A DNA stretch of 64,000 nucleotides from Flavobacterium sp. GSB-24 (GTDB taxonomy: Bacteria > Bacteroidota > Bacteroidia > Flavobacteriales > Flavobacteriaceae). Made by a program: the position numbers and the translations under genes. Positions 15,913-25,507 of the stretch are shown here, piece by piece. Within the stretch, counting starts at the first letter, position 1. Every line of letters starts with the position of its first letter. The notes beneath the pieces were generated by a model. That model ran no database searches. It was not told where the DNA came from and worked only from the letters and a program-made list of their open reading frames with translations. The stretch lies in assembly GCF_027924665.1 (NCBI RefSeq), contig NZ_AP027043.1, positions 186,001 to 250,000 of the forward strand, written 5' to 3'.

Positions 15913-18093
15913 TTACTTCTCCATCACAATATAAGCAGGATAAGATTCCTCATTAGGCAAATTAAATTCTTCATCAAAAGGCTGTGTTCCTTCTCCATTA
16001 TTATATAATGCTACGCGTTTTGCACCAGTTGCGGTGCTGCCGCCAATTCCATTAATAACATTTTGAATATTACCCGGACCGGCAAAACGAGTGGTACACA
16101 TTTTTTCGAGTTTCACATTTGGACTATTAGGCACTTCAAAACCATTTTTCTTATTCACATTACCATCTGTTCCCGTAAAAACAGCATAAGATCCCATTCC
16201 AATACTTTGATGTTCTTTTACCGTATTAGATACTTTAAACGCTGCGTAACCAGCAACCCTTCCTCCTTGACTGCTCCAGGTTGCTTGATTCGGCGCATCA
16301 TAAGGCGGTTCGTTTTGAAAGAAAAAAGTTCTGCCGCGTTCTCCCAACCATAATACCTCATATTCTTGATAGTGTTCTGTAAACAAACCATAAAGTGTAA
16401 CATCATCTCCAGTAACAATAAGTCCGTTCTTGCATCGATCTCTTAACCAGCGTGCATCACCACCTTTCTGCGAACCATGATCGGCACGCCACAGCCAGAA
16501 ATGATCACCCACCACATTATTACTGTTAATTTGCATAGAAGCATGTATCTGAATATTCTTTGATTGAACACCACCTACTCTGCAAGTAATATCTGTAAGC
16601 AGGATTGGATCTGCAGAATGGTCTGCATTTGCTCCTTCGTTTCCAATTCGAATTTGATAAGTTGTACTATTAAAGGAATCCATAAGAAGTCCTGCAATGA
16701 TAATTCCATTTTTGTCATCAGCATAAATACATCCCCAAATATTTTTCTCAGTCGGTTCAAGTGTTACAGAAGCTATACCGGCACCTAAAAGTATAGCGTC
16801 TTTTCTGTTGACTTGGATAGGAGCATTCAGTGAGTAATGTCCTGGAGTGAAAAATATATTTTTACCAGCTTTTAGCGCATTATTAATTTCCAGATCAGTA
16901 TCACCTTCTTTGGCAACATACCAATTAGTAAGTAAATCTTGAATTTCGCCTTTACCCATATCTGCTGTAGACCAAGAAATTCCTACTCTATCTTTTTGCC
17001 ATGCAGGAACAAATACTTTGTACTCGCCGTCCTTATCTATAAATAGAAAAGGTTTTTCTCTAATAATAGGTGTAGCAGGAATTGGAGAATTAGCCTCATC
17101 TGCCTTTGGAGCATTAACACAGCCTTGCCAAACCATATTATACGAACCGCCCATAGCTCCCGAGCCAGAAGGAAAAATGGCATTTCTGGTATACCACTGT
17201 TGCTGTCCACCCCAATTTGGCCTGGATGATGTATAATGAGTATCGGCAATAAAACCGCCGCTGCCCCAAAAATTCGTGTCGCCAATATCTGAAATATATT
17301 TTGAAGTACTTTCAATCAGCATTCTTCGTGCACTGGTTGATTGAGAGACTGTCCAAGCAAAATCTCGCATTACTTCAACATTTTCTACAGAACGCCAAAA
17401 AGTACAAGTAGCATTTGCTCCACCCGAAAGATGAGGTTTCGTAAAGATAGACCCTAGTTTAACATCTGACGGAACTTTTCCTAAACCTCCAATGTGAGAG
17501 TAAAACCCTAATTCTATCGAGTTAGCTTCTGCCGATGACGCAGAACCCGATCCGCCAGAATCGTAAGTTTGTCCATTGACATTTGTTTTGAAATAATATG
17601 CCTGACGTTTTGTTGTCCATTCGCCATTTGATCCGCCTAGACCAATAGATCCAAAATGTGAATTAATATCTTTTCGTGCTGTTTCTGCCTTTTCGTATTT
17701 TCTATCATAGAAATACATATTATCACCAAACATTTGATTTTCTAATGAAATTATGACTGTTATCGAATTACGAGTAACCTTATAATAGTTCTCGTATTTA
17801 TCAGTATTGGGTTTATTGTCTATAAATGTCAGTTTAGAAGTTGAACCCACAGTCACAAAATCAGATGCTAAACGACTTCCTCCTCTTGTAATGATATAAT
17901 TTCCAGAAGAACCAAAAGCCGACCATGATAAACTTATATTATGTTTCTTTTTGTTGTAAACAATTTTACGTTCGATTTTTTTATTCCCTTCTATTTTGTA
18001 ATTATCTGAATAAGATGAAAAACTGCATAACAGCAGCATAAATGTAAATAGTGTAAATAATGAGATTACTTTTTTACTCATAAGAATATTCAT
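15913..18093 (-). CDS. Secreted right-handed beta-helix protein, probable polysaccharide-active enzyme
   Basis: About 726 residues with a signal peptide (MNILMSKKVISLFTLFTF, cut near FSSYS). After an N-terminal fibronectin-like stretch (about 50-115), residues about 380-700 show a beta-helix pattern: NNALKAGKNIFFTPGHYSLN is the usual start of pectate-lyase-like folds, followed by LGAGIASVTLEP, NIWGCIYADDKNG, DHFWLWRADHGS, NGLIVTGDDVTLYGLFTEHY and RTFFFQNEPPYDAPNQATW. These resemble large secreted proteins annotated as coagulation-factor-5/8-domain or GH55/GH87-like. Asp-rich motifs (RADHG, GDDV) could be catalytic. The starting frame opens at 18141; ATG 18093 gives the better signal peptide. 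No SusC/SusD genes are adjacent, so substrate is unknown. Confidence 0.72.
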   Translation of the reverse strand: MNILMSKKVISLFTLFTFMLLLCSFSSYSDNYKIEGNKKIERKIVYNKKKHNISLSWSAFGSSGNYIITRGGSRLASDFVTVGSTSKLTFIDNKPNTDKYENYYKVTRNSITVIISLENQMFGDNMYFYDRKYEKAETARKDINSHFGSIGLGGSNGEWTTKRQAYYFKTNVNGQTYDSGGSGSASSAEANSIELGFYSHIGGLGKVPSDVKLGSIFTKPHLSGGANATCTFWRSVENVEVMRDFAWTVSQSTSARRMLIESTSKYISDIGDTNFWGSGGFIADTHYTSSRPNWGGQQQWYTRNAIFPSGSGAMGGSYNMVWQGCVNAPKADEANSPIPATPIIREKPFLFIDKDGEYKVFVPAWQKDRVGISWSTADMGKGEIQDLLTNWYVAKEGDTDLEINNALKAGKNIFFTPGHYSLNAPIQVNRKDAILLGAGIASVTLEPTEKNIWGCIYADDKNGIIIAGLLMDSFNSTTYQIRIGNEGANADHSADPILLTDITCRVGGVQSKNIQIHASMQINSNNVVGDHFWLWRADHGSQKGGDARWLRDRCKNGLIVTGDDVTLYGLFTEHYQEYEVLWLGERGRTFFFQNEPPYDAPNQATWSSQGGRVAGYAAFKVSNTVKEHQSIGMGSYAVFTGTDGNVNKKNGFEVPNSPNVKLEKMCTTRFAGPGNIQNVINGIGGSTATGAKRVALYNNGEGTQPFDEEFNLPNEESYPAYIVMEK

Positions 18094-18308
18094 TTTTGTG
18101 GTTTGATAGATTGTAATAGTGATAGTTTTTATAAAGCCCAAAATAGCAATAATCCTAAAGCTTTCTGTTCATTCCTATTCTAAATTTTCTCATCAAAAAC
18201 ACTACAAAATCTAAAAAATTTGTCTTTTTCTGACATAAATAAACCTTCTAGAACATATCTGTTTTTCTTTAATAGCTTTTTTTTGCCGGCAATGAAAAAG
18301 AAAATGAA

Positions 18309-18716
18309 ATGAAAAAGATTATATTATGTATTGCCTTAATTTTTTCTATAGTTGGAATCGCACAGCAAAAAAACATCATTCCAATTGATTCCTGCTTATT
18401 ATCAACAAAAAGCGTATTATATAAGACAAATGCTCACGCTTCTTACTATCATGATAAATTTAATGGGCGAAAAACAGCGAGCGGTAGAAAATTCAACAAT
18501 AATGATTTTACCGCAGCGCACAAAACATTTCCTTTTGGAACAAAACTAAAAATCACAAACGAAAAAAATAAAAAGTTTGTCTTAGTTGAAGTTATAGATC
18601 GGGGACCTTTTGTGAAAGGAAGAGAAATTGACCTCAGTAAAAGAGCTTTTATGGATATTGCTTCCAATAAAAAGAGCGGTGTAGTTTATGTAACAATCGA
18701 GATTTTAAAAAATTAG
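18309..18716 (+). CDS. RlpA-like septal ring protein with double-psi beta-barrel
   Basis: 135 residues with a signal peptide (MKKIILCIALIFSIVGIAQQ). The mature protein is little more than the RlpA-like double-psi beta-barrel: HASYYHDKFNGRKTASGRKF, AAHKTFPFGTKLKI with the family His, and VIDRGPFVKGREIDLSKRAF with the conserved Asp. RlpA of Pseudomonas is a lytic transglycosylase acting on naked glycan strands; this protein keeps the barrel's His and Asp but lacks the C-terminal SPOR domain. No lipobox is seen. Probably periplasmic; monocistronic. Confidence 0.9.
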   Translation: MKKIILCIALIFSIVGIAQQKNIIPIDSCLLSTKSVLYKTNAHASYYHDKFNGRKTASGRKFNNNDFTAAHKTFPFGTKLKITNEKNKKFVLVEVIDRGPFVKGREIDLSKRAFMDIASNKKSGVVYVTIEILKN

Positions 18717-18989
18717 CCGACTCATTATTTCAAAACTATATTTAAAACCAAAATCTTAAATATAAAAAGATATAGGTTTTGTTTAGAATTAAATGATTTC
18801 AAAGCTTTAATCACAAAAAAGAGAATTAAATAAATAAGAAACATCTTTAATAACTCTTTTGAAAACTAAAATTAATTTCTGCAAACACCCACCAAACAAC
18901 GGTTAAACAAACTTTCATAAATGTTAACAAAATAGATTTTCAAAAACCATAAATAATTGTATTTTTACGGTTCAAAATTCAGAAAATAA

Positions 18990-19757
18990 ATGGGCAAAAT
19001 CATTGCTATTGCTAATCAAAAAGGAGGCGTTGGAAAGACTACTACATCAGTAAATCTTGCTGCCTCATTAGGTGTTTTAGAAAAAAAAGTATTGTTGATC
19101 GATGCTGATCCTCAAGCCAATGCTACATCTGGTCTCGGAATTGACGTAGAAACAGTTGAAGCTGGAACTTATCAAATTCTGGAACACAGTATAACACCGA
19201 AAGAAGCCGTTTTAAAATGTACAGCCCCAAACGTAGATGTGATCCCTGCTCATATTGACCTTGTGGCTATCGAAATTGAATTGGTTGACAAAGAAAACCG
19301 TGAATATATGCTTAAAAAAGCATTAGAAAGCGTGAAAGATGAATATGATTATATCATTATCGACTGTGCGCCTTCTTTAGGTTTGTTAACCTTGAATGCT
19401 TTAACAGCTGCAGATTCTGTAGTTATTCCTATTCAATGTGAGTATTTTGCTCTTGAGGGATTAGGAAAATTATTGAACACTATTAAAAGTATTCAAAAAA
19501 TACACAATCCTGATCTTGACATCGAAGGTTTATTGCTAACTATGTACGATTCAAGACTACGTTTATCTAATCAGGTTGTAGAAGAGGTTCAAAAACACTT
19601 TAACGATATGGTTTTTGATACCGTAATTCAGCGAAATGTAAAATTAAGTGAAGCGCCTAGTTTTGGTGAAAGCATCATTAATTATGACGCTACCAGTAAA
19701 GGTGCCGTAAACTACATTCATTTAGCTCAAGAAATTATAAAGAAAAACAGCAAATAG
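18990..19757 (+). CDS. parA: Chromosome-partitioning ATPase ParA (Soj)
   Basis: 255 residues, no N-terminal DNA-binding extension, so the chromosomal Soj type. Deviant Walker A KGGVGKTTTSVNLAA at residues about 11-25 includes the signature Lys; LLIDADPQANATSGLG is the switch I region; DYIIIDCAPSLGLLTLNAL is Walker B. It starts 5 bp before parB ends up downstream and forms the parAB operon. No parS-like 16-mer (TGTTNCACGTGAAACA) was noticed in this region. Confidence 0.97.
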   Translation: MGKIIAIANQKGGVGKTTTSVNLAASLGVLEKKVLLIDADPQANATSGLGIDVETVEAGTYQILEHSITPKEAVLKCTAPNVDVIPAHIDLVAIEIELVDKENREYMLKKALESVKDEYDYIIIDCAPSLGLLTLNALTAADSVVIPIQCEYFALEGLGKLLNTIKSIQKIHNPDLDIEGLLLTMYDSRLRLSNQVVEEVQKHFNDMVFDTVIQRNVKLSEAPSFGESIINYDATSKGAVNYIHLAQEIIKKNSK

Positions 19758-19762
19758 TTTTT

Positions 19763-20665
19763 ATGACAAAAGCAATTAAAAAACAAGCCTTAGGAAGAGG
19801 ATTATCAGCATTATTAAAAGATCCGGAAAACGACATTACATCAGTAGAAGACAAAAATGCTGACAAAGTTGTTGGAAATATTATTGAGCTTGAAATAAGT
19901 GCTATCGAAATAAATCCGTTTCAGCCTAGAAGCAATTTTAATGAAGAATCTTTACGCGAATTAGCCACTTCTATTAAAGAACTTGGTGTAATTCAACCTA
20001 TTACTGTTCGTAAATTAGATTTCAATAAATATCAGTTAATCTCAGGAGAACGCCGTCTTCGTGCTTCTACCTTAATAGGATTAACTCATGTTCCAGCATA
20101 TATTCGTATTGCAAACGACAACGAATCGTTGGTTATGGCTTTGGTTGAAAATATTCAGCGTCATGACTTAGATCCAATTGAGATTGCATTATCATACCAG
20201 CGTTTGATCGATGAAATTCAATTAACTCAAGAACAAATGAGTGAAAGAGTTGGAAAAAAACGTTCGACAATTGCCAACTATTTACGTCTTTTAAAATTAG
20301 ATCCGATTATCCAAACTGGTATTCGTGACGGTTTTATAAGCATGGGACACGGTAGAGCAATTATCAACATTGAAGACCTTGATGTTCAAACAGATATCTA
20401 CCAAAAAATTGTAAGCCAGAATTTATCTGTTCGTGAAACAGAAGCTCTGGTAAAAAATTATCACGAGGGGCAGCAGCCAAAAGCAGAAGGAAAACCTAAA
20501 ACAGATTCTGCGTTTGTGGTAAGAGAAACTCAAAAAAATACTTTTAACGATTATTTTGGTTCGAAAGTTGATATTAAAGTCGCTGGCAACGGAAAAGGAA
20601 AAATCACAATTCCATTCAATTCTGAAGCAGACTTTAACAGAATTATAAAATTAATAAACGGATAG
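19763..20665 (+). CDS. parB: Chromosome-partitioning protein ParB
   Basis: 300 residues. N-terminal ParB/Srx CTPase domain at about 37-125 with NPFQPRSNF, GVIQPITVRK and GERRLRAS (the CTP-binding box, usually GERRYRA). ENIQRHDLDPIEIA starts the middle region, followed by the helix-turn-helix TQEQMSERVGKKRSTIANYL at about 152-172 that binds parS. The C-terminal 40 residues (GNGKGKITIPFNSEADFNRI) are the dimerisation part. The stop overlaps the GTG start of the next gene by one base. Confidence 0.97.
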   Translation: MTKAIKKQALGRGLSALLKDPENDITSVEDKNADKVVGNIIELEISAIEINPFQPRSNFNEESLRELATSIKELGVIQPITVRKLDFNKYQLISGERRLRASTLIGLTHVPAYIRIANDNESLVMALVENIQRHDLDPIEIALSYQRLIDEIQLTQEQMSERVGKKRSTIANYLRLLKLDPIIQTGIRDGFISMGHGRAIINIEDLDVQTDIYQKIVSQNLSVRETEALVKNYHEGQQPKAEGKPKTDSAFVVRETQKNTFNDYFGSKVDIKVAGNGKGKITIPFNSEADFNRIIKLING

Positions 20666-21225
20666 TGAATAAAATTGTCCCCATCGGTCTATTGTTCTTT
20701 CTAACAGGAACCGTTTCTCTTTTTGCCCAGGTAAAAAAAGACACGGTTTTGGTCGTAAAAGACACTACTGCATTAGAAGAAATAGATCCGCTAACACCCG
20801 CAAAAGCAGCCTTTTATTCTGCAATTTTACCAGGCTTAGGGCAGGCTTACAATAAAAAATACTGGAAAATTCCATTGGTTTACGGAGCAATCGGAACAAG
20901 TTTGTACTTTTACATAGACAACAATAAAAAATACCACGATTATCGTGACGCCTACAAACGAAGATTAGAAGGCTATAACGATGATAATTATCAATTTTTG
21001 GACGACAACCGACTAATTGCCGGGCAAAAGTTTTATCAAAGAAACAGAGACTTATCTGCCTTATTTGTTGTTGGTTTTTATGTACTAAACATAATTGATG
21101 CCAATGTCGATGCCGCTTTGATTCAGTTTAACGTAAACGAAAGACTATCAATGCGTCCAGAAATTTATCCCGACGATGTAACATTTAAACCAAACGTTGG
21201 ACTAACCTTTAACTACAAGTTTTAA
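20665..21225 (+). CDS. DUF5683 domain-containing protein
   Basis: 186 residues with a probable signal peptide (MNKIVPIGLLFFLTGTVSLF, then AQ). The conserved core is AAFYSAILPGLGQAYNKKYW, KIPLVYGAIGTSLYFY and KKYHDYRDAYKRRLEG, which defines DUF5683. One or two hydrophobic helices lie in this core. The GTG start overlaps parB's last base, giving translational coupling. Always near parB and dapB in Bacteroidota, but its role is not known. Confidence 0.9.
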   Translation: MNKIVPIGLLFFLTGTVSLFAQVKKDTVLVVKDTTALEEIDPLTPAKAAFYSAILPGLGQAYNKKYWKIPLVYGAIGTSLYFYIDNNKKYHDYRDAYKRRLEGYNDDNYQFLDDNRLIAGQKFYQRNRDLSALFVVGFYVLNIIDANVDAALIQFNVNERLSMRPEIYPDDVTFKPNVGLTFNYKF

Positions 21226-21267
21226 TAGAGTAACGTCTATTTAAAAATCAATAAAAAAATAATTATA

Positions 21268-21969
21268 ATGAAAATTGCGCTTTTAGGATACGGAAAAATG
21301 GGGAAAGTAATCGAAAGAATTGCTTTAGAAAGAGGTCATGAAATAGTTTTAAAGAAAGATGAATTTAATAGCTATGACGGACTTTCAACAGCGGATGTTG
21401 CCATAGATTTTAGTGTTCCATCAGCAGCAGTTAATAATATCTCAGCATCTTTTAATGCTAATGTTCCTGTAGTTTCTGGAACAACTGGATGGCTGGAACA
21501 TTACGACGAAATGATTGCTCTTTGCAATGAGAAAAAAGGCGGTTTTATTTCGAGTTCAAACTTTAGTTTAGGTGTAAATATTTTCTTTGGATTAAATGAA
21601 TATTTAGCCAAAATCATGAATCAGTTTGATTCTTATAAAGTTTCAATGGAAGAAATTCACCACATCCACAAACTTGATGCTCCGAGCGGTACTGCAATTT
21701 CTCTAGCAAAAGGCGTAATTGAAAACAGTAATTATGCTAATTGGACTTTAGAAGAAGCTCAATCAAATGAAATTCATATAGAAGCAAAAAGAATTGGAGA
21801 AGTTCCTGGCACACACACCGTAAACTACGATTCTGTTATTGATAGTATCGAAATAAAACATACTGCTCACAATCGTGAAGGTTTTGCTCTTGGCGCTGTT
21901 ATTGCAGCAGAATGGCTTGCAGGCAAACAAGGAATTTTCACTATGAAAGATGTACTAAACTTACAATAA
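21268..21969 (+). CDS. dapB: 4-Hydroxy-tetrahydrodipicolinate reductase
   Basis: 233 residues, shorter than the 273 of E. coli DapB, as is usual in this phylum. It makes tetrahydrodipicolinate for lysine and meso-diaminopimelate synthesis. N-terminal nucleotide binding GYGKMGK; SGTTGW at the dinucleotide pocket; EEIHHIHKLDAPSGTAISL with the catalytic His pair and Lys; C-terminal HTVNYDSVIDSIEIKHTAHN binds the substrate and closes the tetramer. The gene lies between DUF5683 and lepB on the same strand, 43 bp after the former. Confidence 0.96.
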   Translation: MKIALLGYGKMGKVIERIALERGHEIVLKKDEFNSYDGLSTADVAIDFSVPSAAVNNISASFNANVPVVSGTTGWLEHYDEMIALCNEKKGGFISSSNFSLGVNIFFGLNEYLAKIMNQFDSYKVSMEEIHHIHKLDAPSGTAISLAKGVIENSNYANWTLEEAQSNEIHIEAKRIGEVPGTHTVNYDSVIDSIEIKHTAHNREGFALGAVIAAEWLAGKQGIFTMKDVLNLQ

Positions 21970-22036
21970 ATCGAATAAAGTTTTGGATTAATTAAAAACA
22001 TTCAATCCTGAATTTGAAACTTAAAAATACAATATT

Positions 22037-23590
22037 ATGACACTTTACTCTTGGTTCGTATTTTTCTTAGCTGTTCAAATAATTCATTTTCTTGGTACAT
22101 GGAAACTGTATCAGGCAGCAGGAAGAAAAAGCTGGGAAGCAGCAATTCCGGTATACAATTCTATCGTTTTAATGAAAATTATCGGACGCCCGACTTGGTG
22201 GACACTATTACTTTTTATCCCAATCATCAACTTAATTATGTTTCCTGTTGTATGGGTAGAAACTTTAAGAACATTTGGTAAAAGATCTACTTTGGATACT
22301 TTTCTAGGCCTTTTCACTCTAGGTTTTTATATTTATTATGTAAATTATACTCAAAAATTAGAGTATCGTGCAGATCGTAAATTAACTCCTGAAAACAAAA
22401 CTGGAGACACAATTAGTTCTTTACTTTTTGCAATTATCGTAGCAACTTTAGTACATACCTATGTTGTACAACCTTATACAATTCCGACATCATCTTTAGA
22501 GAAATCTTTATTAATTGGTGATTTCTTATTTGTGAGTAAATTAAATTACGGGCCAAGAGTACCAATGACTACGGTAGCATTACCAATGGTTCATGACTCT
22601 ATTCCTTTAACTAAAAGTAAATCGTATTTAAGCTGGCCGCAATTACCATATTTCAGACTTCCAGCTATCCAAAAAATAAAACGATGCGATATAGTTGTCT
22701 TTAACTGGCCGGTAGATACCGTTCATTATTTCTTTGAACCAAAAGGAAGACCAGGGGTTATCAAACCCATTGACAAGAAATCAAATTACGTGAAAAGATG
22801 TGTTGGTATTCCTGGAGACAGTTTATCAATAAAAGATGGTTTTGTTTTTATTAATGGAAAAAAATTGGTTTTACCAGAAAGAGCTAAACCACAATATTCT
22901 TATTCTGTAGCCTTAGATGGAAAAACTCCAATTGATTTCGAATCATTATTTAAAGAATTAGACATCACTGATCCTGCTGGTTTTACAACAGAAAAAAGAG
23001 ATACGCTTTACTTAGGATCATTAACAGAAGCTGGAGCTGAGCGATTCAAAAATACTCCTGGCGTTACTGCGGTGATACGTAAAATTGACAAAACAGACGA
23101 TAACAGAATTTTTCCTCATATTAATAAGTGGAGTCAAGATAACATGGGACCAATTTACATTCCTGAAGCAGGAAAAACGGTTGCGTTAAACAATGAATCA
23201 CTTCCTTTTTACAAAGAAATTATCACGAATTACGAAGGAAATAAATTAGAATTACAAGGTTCTAAATTTTTAATTAACGGAAAACCAGCAACGACATATA
23301 CCTTCAAACAGAATTATTACTGGATGATGGGAGACAATCGTCATAATTCTGAAGACAGCCGTTATTGGGGCTACGTTCCAGAAAATCACATCGTAGGAAA
23401 ACCAGTATTCATCTGGATGAGCTGGGATACGAACGGAAAAGGCATCAATAAAATTAGATGGAATAGAGTTTTCACTACCGTTGATGGTGAAGGACAGCCA
23501 CAATCTTACTTCAAATATTTCTTAATAGCTCTTGCATTATACTTCGTTGGAGATTTTGTATGGAGAAAAAGAAGAGAGAATAAAGCATAA
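22037..23590 (+). CDS. lepB: Signal peptidase I, long Bacteroidota type
   Basis: 517 residues against 324 in E. coli. The N-terminal 110 residues hold about three membrane helices with a GRPTWWTLLLFIPIINLI motif (DUF5684-like), a domain fused to signal peptidase in this phylum. A further helix (LLFAIIVATLVHTYVV) precedes the catalytic Ser153 in YTIPTSSLEKSLLIGD and catalytic Lys253 in YVKRCVGIPGD. Box D-like GDNRHNSEDSRYWGYVP lies near 432. The last helix (KYFLIALALYFVGDFVW) anchors the C-terminus. It removes signal peptides at the outer face of the inner membrane. Confidence 0.96.
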   Translation: MTLYSWFVFFLAVQIIHFLGTWKLYQAAGRKSWEAAIPVYNSIVLMKIIGRPTWWTLLLFIPIINLIMFPVVWVETLRTFGKRSTLDTFLGLFTLGFYIYYVNYTQKLEYRADRKLTPENKTGDTISSLLFAIIVATLVHTYVVQPYTIPTSSLEKSLLIGDFLFVSKLNYGPRVPMTTVALPMVHDSIPLTKSKSYLSWPQLPYFRLPAIQKIKRCDIVVFNWPVDTVHYFFEPKGRPGVIKPIDKKSNYVKRCVGIPGDSLSIKDGFVFINGKKLVLPERAKPQYSYSVALDGKTPIDFESLFKELDITDPAGFTTEKRDTLYLGSLTEAGAERFKNTPGVTAVIRKIDKTDDNRIFPHINKWSQDNMGPIYIPEAGKTVALNNESLPFYKEIITNYEGNKLELQGSKFLINGKPATTYTFKQNYYWMMGDNRHNSEDSRYWGYVPENHIVGKPVFIWMSWDTNGKGINKIRWNRVFTTVDGEGQPQSYFKYFLIALALYFVGDFVWRKRRENKA

Positions 23591-23609
23591 TTAAAAAAAA
23601 GTTGTTTTT

Positions 23610-23663
23610 GTTTCAGGTTTCAAGTTTCAAGTTCGACAACACTTGAAACTTGAAACCTGAAAC
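23610..23663. repeat. TTTCAAG-type inverted repeat
   Basis: GTTTCAGGTTTCAAGTTTCAAGT (23610-23632, 23 bp) is the perfect complement of 23641-23663 with an eight-base loop. Same family as 14126-14262; could act as an RNA hairpin after lepB. Confidence 0.8.
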
Positions 23664-23689
23664 ATTTAAAAAAATAAAAACATTAAATC

Positions 23690-23754
23690 GTTAAACTGGT
23701 AAATCGTTTAATCGTTTCTCAAAAAAGTACGATTAAGCGATTTACCGATTAAAC
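23690..23754. repeat. AATCGTTTAATCG-type inverted repeat
   Basis: Arms 23690-23715 and 23729-23754 are complementary over about 26 bp with a few mismatches. The same TTTAATCG family recurs at 45299-45334. Together with the previous repeat it fills the 174-bp gap between lepB and wbqC. Confidence 0.7.
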
Positions 23755-23764
23755 TAAAATCACA

Positions 23765-24385
23765 ATGAATTCCTTAATACTTCCGACTTATTTTCCATCT
23801 ATTAGTCATTTTGCAGTAATAGCGCAATCTGAAAAAATCACATTTGAAATGGAGGATAATTTTCAGAAACAAACTAATAGAAATAGAACTTACATCTATA
23901 GTCCAAACGGAATTCAATTATTAAATATTCCTGTTAAACATTCCAAAGAAGCACATCAAAAGACAAAAGACATTTTGATTGAAAATGAATTTGACTGGCA
24001 GAAACAGCATTTTAAATCGCTGGAAGCAGCTTATAGAAGCTCGCCCTTCTTCGAATACTTCGAGGATGACATCGTGCCTATATTCGAAAAAAAACATACT
24101 TTTTTAATGGATCTGAATTTTGAAGTTTTGGACATTGTAACAAAATGTCTTCGAATGAAATTTGAATTTGGGAAAACAACAGAATATTTTCATGAAACAC
24201 CAGATTTCGCTGATTTTAGATATTTAGCGAACGGAAAAAAAGACACAAACTCTTTCGAAAAATACAGTCAGGTATTTGACGACAAACATGGTTTCATAAA
24301 CAACTTAAGTGTTTTAGACTTACTTTTTAATGAAGGTAAATTTGCAATGGATTATTTGAAAACTCAGAAACTAGATATCAAATAG
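23765..24385 (+). CDS. WbqC family protein
   Basis: 206 residues, soluble. The start SLILPTYFPSISHFAVIAQS, then NRNRTYIYSPNGIQLLNIPV, KSLEAAYRSSPFFEYFEDDI and KCLRMKFEFGKTTEYF, match the WbqC-like family. The family is linked to glycan biosynthesis in some O-antigen loci, but here the gene lies next to lepB, which is its usual Bacteroidota position. A catalytic role has not been established; no obvious active-site residues stand out. Confidence 0.88.
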   Translation: MNSLILPTYFPSISHFAVIAQSEKITFEMEDNFQKQTNRNRTYIYSPNGIQLLNIPVKHSKEAHQKTKDILIENEFDWQKQHFKSLEAAYRSSPFFEYFEDDIVPIFEKKHTFLMDLNFEVLDIVTKCLRMKFEFGKTTEYFHETPDFADFRYLANGKKDTNSFEKYSQVFDDKHGFINNLSVLDLLFNEGKFAMDYLKTQKLDIK

Positions 24386-24419
24386 AAAATCCAATTTTCA
24401 TCTTTGAAATTTGGGTTTT
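24386..24419. terminator. Weak terminator between convergent genes
   Basis: AAAATCCAA and TTGGGTTTT pair (one wobble) around a 16-base loop. T run is only four, so efficiency is doubtful; it sits between wbqC (plus) and the EEP hydrolase (minus). Confidence 0.45.
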
Positions 24420-24442
24420 AAAAAATTGGAAATTCATCTATT

Positions 24443-25489
24443 TTATTCCATCGAAAGCCTCGTCATAATAGGATAATGATCTGAGTTTTCAAAATCTGAG
24501 AAGCTTTCAAATTGTTTTACTTTCATTTTACTGTCTGTAAAAATGTAGTCAATCCTAGCAGGGTAATAACGGAATTTATAGGTAGCTCCAAAACCTTTTC
24601 CTGCTTCTTCGAAGGCGTCTTTTTGCTTTCCCTTAATACTTCGATATACATAAGAAAAAGGACTGTTATTCATATCGCCGCAGATAATAAACGGAGTTTT
24701 GCACTGCTTAATATTCTCTTTAAAAATCTCTGCCTGTTCCTGCTGCTGCGTAAAACCTTTACTTATTCTGGCATAAATACGTTGTGATTTCTTCTGATTT
24801 ACATTATCAATATCATCTGAAATTTCACTTACATCTGGAGAAATTTTAATAGATTGTAAGTGCATATTATAAACACGAATCACATCTTTTCCGCGCTTAA
24901 TATCAGCATAAACCACATTATTATCTGATTTAGGAAAGATAATATTTCCTTCGTTTATAATAGGAAATTTTGAAAAGATAGCCTGACCTGTTTTAATCTG
25001 TTTTCCATCTATAAAAATATAACGATGCGGATACACCTTTAAATCAATATGCGCCGAGTTTGAGTACTCTTGAATACAAAGAATATCTGGATCTTTTTCA
25101 TCTATAAAAGCTTTAATATTTGATGGAATATCATCTCGATCCAGCCATTTAAAAACATTAAAAAGGCGGACATTATAGCTCATCACAGAAAAGTCTTTTT
25201 CGTCTTGAACATATTCTTTTGCAGAAAATTTATAAAATTTATTAATGAAGGTAATTCCAGTCAGCAATACCAAACCAGACAAAATAAGACGCTTTTTAAA
25301 TTGAATTGCCCAATAAACGAAGAATAACCCATTTGCAACAAAAAAGGCCGGCATAAACAAAGTAAGCACCGATAAAAGCGGAAAGCTCTTAGGTGCTAAA
25401 AAAGGTAAAATATAGACACTAAACGTAAGCACAGTCAGGACTATATTCAAAAAGAACATTATCTTATTAAACCAAGAAAGGTTTTTCAT
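24443..25489 (-). CDS. Endonuclease/exonuclease/phosphatase family membrane protein
   Basis: 348 residues. The first 95 hold three membrane helices (ending near GLVLLTGITFINKFY), then an EEP fold: DFSVMSYNVRLFNVF starts the domain, DPDILCIQEYSN gives the metal-binding Glu, VYNMHLQSIKI, ICGDMNNSPFSYVYRSI with the catalytic Asp and Asn, and the closing FENSDHYPIMTRL with the Asp-His pair. All key residues are present, so it is probably an active phosphodiesterase facing the periplasm or cytosol. It lies in a minus-strand run with two rhomboids and mutL. Confidence 0.9.
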   Translation of the reverse strand: MKNLSWFNKIMFFLNIVLTVLTFSVYILPFLAPKSFPLLSVLTLFMPAFFVANGLFFVYWAIQFKKRLILSGLVLLTGITFINKFYKFSAKEYVQDEKDFSVMSYNVRLFNVFKWLDRDDIPSNIKAFIDEKDPDILCIQEYSNSAHIDLKVYPHRYIFIDGKQIKTGQAIFSKFPIINEGNIIFPKSDNNVVYADIKRGKDVIRVYNMHLQSIKISPDVSEISDDIDNVNQKKSQRIYARISKGFTQQQEQAEIFKENIKQCKTPFIICGDMNNSPFSYVYRSIKGKQKDAFEEAGKGFGATYKFRYYPARIDYIFTDSKMKVKQFESFSDFENSDHYPIMTRLSME

Positions 25490-25507
25490 ATTTTTTCTTC
25501 CTACAAG

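Noticed and set aside
16063..17315. Several open frames in both strands over the beta-helix gene
   Set aside because: Shadow frames of a single large coding gene with continuous protein pattern.
18717..21268. parS sites near parAB
   Set aside because: No TGTTNCACGTGAAACA-like 16-mer was noticed.
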